The translations under genes and the position numbers were made by a program. From Hymenoscyphus infarciens (taxonomy: Eukaryota > Ascomycota > Leotiomycetes > Helotiales > Helotiaceae), in NCBI GenBank assembly GCA_001414345.1, contig LLCB01000696.1:1-12251 (forward strand): a stretch of 12,251 nucleotides of DNA. Direction: 5' to 3'. The notes beneath the pieces were generated by a model. The model did no database searches. It saw only the letters and a list, made by a program, of their open reading frames with translations, and was not told the DNA's origin. Of the stretch, positions 8,282-12,251 are shown piece after piece (positions within the stretch are counted from its first letter, which is position 1; every line of letters begins with the position of its first letter).

Positions 8282-8790
8282 GAGTTTGAGGGGGGGGAGT
8301 GGGGCGAGATGGGGGATGGGGAAGGGCATGGGTAGGGAGGGATGAGGAATTGGGATGGGATACGGGGATGGGGATGGTGAAAAGGATGAAATGGGAACGA
8401 GAAGTGAGGGGTTGGGGGAAAGTTAAAACAAACGGGATGAGGAGAAATGGAAGGCGTCTTTGGATTTTGGCGATTGATCTTGCTTGGTTGTGTCACCCCA
8501 TCAACCAGGGGAAAGGGGTTACGGTTTCTGGCTTGGATCGGGGTTAGAGTTATGGCTTTCTTTGGGGTCGGACTCGGGATCTGAGCCATGGAGCTTGGGG
8601 ATTTTGTGTGGTGTTTTTTGCGAAATACAACCATGATTCGCTGTTATTTTCTTGCTTGTCTTTTTGCGCATTGTGATGACTGAGAATGTGATGTCGAGGT
8701 TGTTTGCTTTGAGATAGATAGTGAGTGAGTTGGCGAATGATTCTTTTCGATGGCTTGATAATTCTTTCTACTGACCATCAATATGGCTCA
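8282..8790. other. G-rich then A/T-mixed intergenic stretch, no gene
   Basis: Dense runs of G on the + strand continue from the end of the 7994 frame to about 8420. GGGGG-AT-GGGG-AA-GGG-CAT-GGG at 8311-8332 fits the G-quadruplex pattern. The minus-strand proline-rich frame across this region is a low-complexity shadow. Nothing recognised from 8420 to 8790. Confidence 0.5.
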
Positions 8791-8798
8791 CCTCGAGA

Positions 8799-8840
8799 TA
8801 TATAAGCTTGCTTCTCTCTTCCAGTCTCTTCCTCTGATCT
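8799..8840 (+). promoter_or_regulatory. TATA box and CT-rich initiator region
   Basis: TATATAAG at 8799-8806 is followed at once by a CT-rich stretch (8808-8836). This is a good match to a fungal core promoter. The first ATG downstream (8847) opens only a 23-residue frame. The next (8943) opens the 46-residue frame listed separately. Confidence 0.45.
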
Positions 8841-8942
8841 AAAAGAATGAAAGGATATTCATCTTTATTTATACCTAAGGGCGTCGTATTCTACCTAACT
8901 AATAACACAATCTTCTAAACTCCTCCGACTTTTTGTATTACA

Positions 8943-9083
8943 ATGGGAGAAGGCCAAAGTAAATCCCAGACTGACGGGAAGAGACCTGATACCTCTCAAA
9001 CTTATAGTTTCCCAAAGAGTGTATGTACAGCTCTTGTAGCCTTCCAAGTTTTTGGAGACTCTAGAAGAAGAAAAAGGAGTTAA
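8943..9083 (+). CDS. Candidate small protein, 46 aa, related to the 10306 ORF
   Basis: Starts MGEGQSKSQTDGKRPDTSQT. I do not recognise a family. Support comes from two things: it lies 140 bases downstream of a TATA/CT promoter, and its first 20 residues align without gaps to the start of the ORF at 10306 (9 of 20 identical; about 28 of the first 39 bases identical). The frame ends in a basic SRRRKRS tail. A GTATGT inside the frame (about 9019) could be a splice donor, so the true product may differ after residue 26. It could also be a truncated duplicate. Confidence 0.28.
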   Translation: MGEGQSKSQTDGKRPDTSQTYSFPKSVCTALVAFQVFGDSRRRKRS

Positions 9084-9468
9084 TAGCAAAAAAGAGCTGG
9101 AGTTTGACTTGCTGCTTATTCTATCCGCAAAATTTCTCTTCACAAAACCACACCTTGGCGATCTGCCAAATTCGACATAAATTCAAGCTAGGGATTATGT
9201 TTAGGAGGAAAGACAGGAAAGGGGGGGGGAGAAAGAGAGGATAGTCCTGAACTTCAGAAAGTGGAAGGGGACCAGGGAAATAGCAGTGCTGATGAGGCGA
9301 CTAGAAATGACAGTGGAGTTAATGCTAGATATGAGAGAAATGAGGAGATGAGCTACACTATTAGGACGGCAATCCGCGGATGCTAAACTTAAGACAAAGA
9401 TAAGGAACATGGTCGGTGGTGATGGTTGTGTTATAGTAGAGGTATATAGTTTGAATATCTAGGTCGGA
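9084..9468. other. Intergenic, nothing recognised
   Basis: Purine-rich on the + strand with a short poly-G run (about 9222-9230). No supported coding region, RNA gene or repeat was seen. Confidence 0.5.
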
Positions 9469-9800
9469 CTACTTCGTTGGAATATCCGAGTTGAGAGAGT
9501 GAAGCTTCGAGTTGACGATTGTGGCTTCTCGCAAGAACAGGTCTTTGAAAGCTTGAAGGGTATGAGCTTGTTTTTTTGTTGGATTTGAGAGTCTACAGGG
9601 CTCGTAAGGGAGAAAAGTGATCGATTTCAGCTCCTGTAAAGTTCTTTCGGGTTTTTGAGGGAGGGAGGTTTTTTTGAGGGAGGAAGGGGGGGTGCTAAAA
9701 AGTGTTTGCTGAAGCAACACCCGAGAGCTCCTAAATAAAGTGACATATCCATATCCCTCATCTCCTACCTATACATTCTCTGCTCTTTTGGATCGCCCAT
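9469..9800 (-). CDS. Low-confidence reading frame, possibly a two-exon fragment
   Basis: An open frame at 9469-9720 lacks its own ATG. Its C-terminal part (ending ...VNSKLHSLNSDIPTK) has the mix of charged and hydrophobic residues of a real helical protein. An ATG at 9800 opens MGDPKEQRMY and runs to a TAG overlapping a GTAGGA donor-like site. A TTTAG 38 bases on would splice it in frame to the downstream frame, but such an intron is shorter than normal for fungi. I do not recognise a family. It may be a gene remnant or chance. Confidence 0.2.
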
Positions 9801-9887
9801 GTTTATACTCTTACCAAATTTTGAATCCAACAACCAACTCGAAACCCACGAGACCTCAAAATAGGAAGTCCTTGCAGTAAACTAAAA

Positions 9888-9971
9888 ATGAGCTATTGTG
9901 GTGCCGACGAACAAAATCCTCGAATCGACAGCGATGAATATAGAGACTTAGAATATGAATTGCGAAGCTTG
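9888..9971 (+). other. Possible first exon of an unknown gene
   Basis: An ATG in good context (AAAAATGAG) opens 28 acidic codons (MSYCGADEQNPRID...) running into a GTACGT donor-like site at 9972. Acceptors near 10056 and 10064 lead only to very short extensions. It may be a relic. No family is recognised. Confidence 0.18.
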
Positions 9972-10196
9972 GTACGTTTTTGAAGCGAAACGATGATTTC
10001 CTACTCTTGAAGTTCACCACTTCACGTAATTTGTTAGTTTGACTGGAGACAAATAGAAAAATAGCAATCCCTTGAGTCTTCGTCAGGACTGAGTCTACCT
10101 TAACGAAATCGTCTTTGACAAAGGAACAGTGACCGCTGGCTTATTCACTTTAGATGACTAGATAATTTGCATCTGACAAAACTATCGTAGAACCCA
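9972..10196. other. Intergenic, nothing recognised
   Basis: No supported feature apart from the possible intron of the 9888 exon. Confidence 0.4.
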
Positions 10197-10305
10197 CTTT
10201 ATATAACATTGTCTTTCTTCCTTAACCATTCAGCTTCTAAAAATCCAAAAGCGTATGTGCTCATTTTCGGCTGGTTCATCTTAAATTCTCTTGCTTATCT
10301 TCAAA
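10197..10305 (+). promoter_or_regulatory. TATA-type promoter and leader of the 10306 ORF
   Basis: TTTATATAAC at 10198-10207, then a pyrimidine-rich GTCTTTCTTCCTTAACC at about 10211-10227, then the ATG about 100 bases after the TATA box. The spacing fits a fungal core promoter. Confidence 0.45.
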
Positions 10306-10554
10306 ATGGGAAACGATGAAAGGAAAATGCAGGTTGACGGGAAGGAATCTAATACTACCCAGAACGATACCTCCAACACCTTCAAAAATATCCCCCAGGC
10401 AACCAGGAAAATTGACTGGCTTGATTTCACAAGCCCTTATTTAAAGACAGACAACGGAGACGCAAGTGGCAGTGAGACGCTGTATGGTGTAAAAGAGGGG
10501 CCAGATACGGGAAATGGCTCTGGGAAGAAAAATGAGGTGAGAGGTGGGAAGTGA
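10306..10554 (+). CDS. Hypothetical hydrophilic protein, 82 aa
   Basis: The ATG at 10306 (CAAAATGGG, A at -3) opens MGNDERKMQVDGKESNTTQN and ends at TGA 10552-10554. It is polar throughout, with one short aromatic patch (IDWLDFTSPYL, about residues 38-48) and a Gly/Lys-rich tail. There is no signal peptide or membrane segment. A TATA promoter in front and similarity of its N-terminus to the 8943 frame favour a real, possibly duplicated gene. A GAG|GTGAGA donor-like site sits near the 3' end, but the acceptors tried give immediate stops, so I keep one exon. Family unknown. Confidence 0.35.
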   Translation: MGNDERKMQVDGKESNTTQNDTSNTFKNIPQATRKIDWLDFTSPYLKTDNGDASGSETLYGVKEGPDTGNGSGKKNEVRGGK

Positions 10555-10561
10555 GGTTATT

Positions 10562-11096
10562 GGGGGGGGATCTTTCTTGATGTAGGAGGGTTTAAATTGA
10601 ATTAAGAAATGGAAAAAGAAGCCGTAGGAATAAGGAACCAAACCAATCAAAAGTGGCGTAGGGATAAGGAACCAAACAAGGAGATTCTTCTTGCGCTTGG
10701 ACCGCTAGACCAGATCAACATCGTGTTGTTGATGCCGACATTTGCTTATTTTAGGACAAGAACCTTTTAAAGAGTTGTGTGAGGTGGTTGGTAAACCAAA
10801 GGCCTTGCTATGGACGGACTGAATTATTGAAATTCATTCGTAATCACTGGTCTAGGATCATCTATAAAATGAACTTTGCTATTTTAGATCACTGGCGACT
10901 ACAGGTATTAATCTGTGTGCAAGGGATTCATAAACTAGGCTACGCTAGAAACTCAAAATAGGAACAGAGTCTATTTCAAAGAACGGAAATGCTAAATCTA
11001 ATCATGATAGCCCATAGAAAGGTGGCCCCCAAGTATTACCAAAAGATACCGCAAAACTGATTATAGCCTATAGTAGCTTACATTTAATTATGCGAT
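10562..11096. other. Intergenic, two short direct repeats, no gene
   Basis: A GTAGGRATAAGGAACCAAAC motif occurs twice (starting at about 10623 and 10658). An ATCAAC/GTTGAT hairpin is near 10715-10735. A further loose pair of GAT(TAT)AGCCYATAG motifs lies near 11006 and 11062. No tRNA could be folded and no coding region is supported. The 3' end of the HET-s-like pseudogene follows. Confidence 0.45.
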
Positions 11097-11280
11097 CTAA
11101 TCATCAAACGGCCCTTTACCACCGATAATGTTCCCAGCAAAAACCTTTGAGTTTCCTTTAACTGCGATCTTGAAACTGTGACCAAAGCCTTCTGGCAAAT
11201 CCGCTGCTGAGTCCGCTCTATAATTGCCAAGAGTGAGTTTTGAAGCACCGTCAGCCTCAACCTCATAGAAATGTCTGTTT
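11097..11280 (-). other. HET-s-type prion-forming (amyloid) domain with two repeats
   Basis: Repeat 1 is HFYEVEADGASKLTLGNYRAD (11273-11211 split here as HFYEVEADGASK + LTLGNYRAD). Repeat 2 begins HSFKIAVKGNSK and continues VFAGNIIGG (11180-11118). Aligned, they share H, G, SK and GN at the same spacing, with hydrophobic residues alternating in step. The repeats start 31 residues apart. The protein ends GGKGPFDD. In HET-s each repeat supplies one layer of a beta-solenoid amyloid, with Asn ladders and charge pairs between layers. The GN in both repeats fits this. This part has no stop or frameshift. Confidence 0.82.
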
Positions 11281-11983
11281 AGTCTTGAGCGGATCATCAA
11301 TATATCGACAGGATCTTGAAGCAGGGGACCGGTAGAGAGATCTTTGTAGAGTTGGACCATTTTATCGTCTCCAATTTCTACAAGCTCATCCTGTCTGAGC
11401 TTGATTTGAGTATCTCGGGCTGGCGGAAAGTGCGTCGTCAAGGCATCAATGAGGCCGTTAACGGAGATGAGGAGTTGCTCAAATTAATCCCTTGCATACA
11501 GAACCCACGAGATTTTCTTTCCCATTGAAGTCCCACTCTGGTAGTTGGACATGATTTTTCTGATTTTCTGTCGCAAAGAATACGATGTTTGTAGATTTAA
11601 CCCCTCAGCGTCTTTTGTTTCGTCAAGTTCAACCACCTGCGAACTCGGCAACGCCTTGTAGCTCGATGACCTTTTTTTTGCATCTTCAAAGACCTCGAGA
11701 ATACTGGCGAGAAGTTTCTCTACCAGCTGATATTCCTTTGTCGATGGTTGTCCTAAAAGACCTCGTAACGCTGCGAAATCGACACCTTCATCGGCAATTG
11801 ATTGCTCTCCTGTCATAAGGCCGACTGAGGCTCCCCATCACGATAACTTAAGCTCTGCGATGTTGAGGCGTAACTCCCAGATTGTGTGATCTTTGTTGAA
11901 TTCCTTTCCGAGTTGGACGAGTCTGAAGCAATTGACACAATGATTGCGACGCCACCAAAGACGGCGGAAGCAATCGCTGCCAT
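11097..11983 (-). pseudogene. HET-s/HET-S-like HeLo + prion-domain protein, disrupted
   Basis: Seen: reading from an ATG at 11983, the frame begins MAAIASAVFGGVA, then must shift near 11942 (net -1 or +2) to continue as CVNCFRLVQLGKEFNKDHT. It runs to the TAG at 11097-11099 but is interrupted by TGA (11838-11840) and TAA (11484-11486). Without these breaks it would be about 295 residues, close to the 289 of Podospora HET-s. Known: the HeLo domain is a helical, membrane-targeting cell-death domain, recognised here by FRLVQLGKEF, the LRLNIAELKLS-stop-WG segment, a long EKLLASILEVFEDAKKRSSSY helix and MGKKISWVLYARD. The C-terminus holds two HET-s-type amyloid pseudo-repeats. Inferred: the HeLo part is dead, so no functional pore-forming executioner is made from this copy. 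No intron of normal length removes either stop. Confidence 0.85.
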
Positions 11984-12130
11984 GATTGGGGTCGGATTGC
12001 AGGTTTTCCACTTCACATGCTCGGTTTAGGCGTTGAGTTCACGAAGTTAAAGTAAATTTAAACTGAGCGAAGATCTCCCAAAAAGGTGTTGTCGGTGAGA
12101 AACGTGAGAAACGGGAACGCCTCAGCAGTG
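11984..12130. other. Upstream region of the HET-s-like pseudogene
   Basis: The short frame continues open upstream to 12016, but the start at 11983 fits the family better. No clear TATA box on the minus strand is seen before the repeat at 12131. Confidence 0.4.
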
Positions 12131-12251
12131 TGGTCGATAGTATTATCGCGATAAAATACTGCAGTATTTTAGATTAATATATTATCATGATATCCCAGTA
12201 GTACGTATCCAAATACGCTATAATACTATCGTAATATCGTGATATCATACG
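12131..12251. mobile_element. MITE-like palindromic inverted-repeat sequence
   Basis: CGATAGTATTATCGCGAT at 12135-12152 is matched by an inverted copy at 12213-12231 (first 12 bases exact). Between them is a perfect 20-bp palindrome (TAAAATACTGCAGTATTTTA, 12152-12171), preceded by a 12-bp palindrome TTATCGCGATAA (12143-12154). The sequence is A+T-rich and runs off the window, so its right end and target site are not visible. It is probably a small non-autonomous inverted-repeat element. Confidence 0.5.

Noticed and set aside
7960..8634. Minus-strand 224-codon proline-rich frame
   Set aside because: It is the complement of the G-rich tract and of the Ser-rich repeat. The first residues precede any ATG context and the product is pure low complexity.
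10620..10740. Possible tRNA on the minus strand (GGTCTAGCGGTCC resembles an A box, GGTTCCTTATCC a B box)
   Set aside because: No acceptor stem, no proper T-arm pairing and no anticodon arm could be formed. The GGAACC motif is a short direct repeat.
11405..11486. An 80-base intron (GTATGC donor to GCCAG acceptor) removing the TAA at 11484-11486
   Set aside because: It would delete a conserved HeLo helix and throw the reading frame off, leading to a stop shortly after, so the TAA is taken as a true nonsense codon.

Overview
This window looks like nuclear DNA of a filamentous ascomycete (Pezizomycotina). The evidence is two short GT-AG introns with a CTGAC-type branch site, TATA plus CT-rich promoters, an A+T-rich repeat block with the C-to-T/G-to-A decay typical of RIP (repeat-induced point mutation), and a broken HET-s-type gene, a family known from filamentous fungi. 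The species cannot be named. A Leotiomycete is my guess only.

Layout. Positions 1-2293 carry no convincing gene. They hold a run of 19 G at the edge, many short tandem repeats, and the promoter/5' leader of the first gene. Positions 2294-4458 (+) are a complete three-exon gene for a secreted type-B carboxylesterase/lipase of 682 residues, the only gene here that is both intact and confidently identified. Its 3' flank (4459-4862) has a 19-bp tandem repeat and a CCAG/CCAT repeat. Positions 4863-7319 are three head-to-tail copies of a ~0.8 kb non-coding element with terminal inverted repeats and long GA/CT tracts. The inner part of copy 1 is inverted relative to copies 2 and 3, although the outer block keeps its orientation.

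Positions 7320-11096 are gene-poor. They include a GT-rich tract, a candidate gene for a Ser/Gly-rich 95-residue protein (7994-8281), and two short ORFs (8943 and 10306) whose first 20 residues resemble each other and which both follow TATA-type promoters. A low-confidence minus-strand reading frame lies at 9469-9800. Positions 11097-11983 (-) are the most notable locus: a homologue of the HET-s/HET-S heterokaryon-incompatibility protein with an N-terminal HeLo domain and a C-terminal two-repeat amyloid (prion-forming) domain. It is disrupted by a frameshift and two in-frame stop codons, all in the HeLo part, while the amyloid part is open. The last 120 bases hold a palindromic, inverted-repeat (MITE-like) sequence.

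The genes do not form an obvious operon-like or metabolic cluster. The right half is best read as accessory, repeat-rich DNA with a decaying allorecognition/programmed-cell-death gene. The NLR-type partner usually encoded next to HET-s-like genes is not visible here and could lie beyond 12251.
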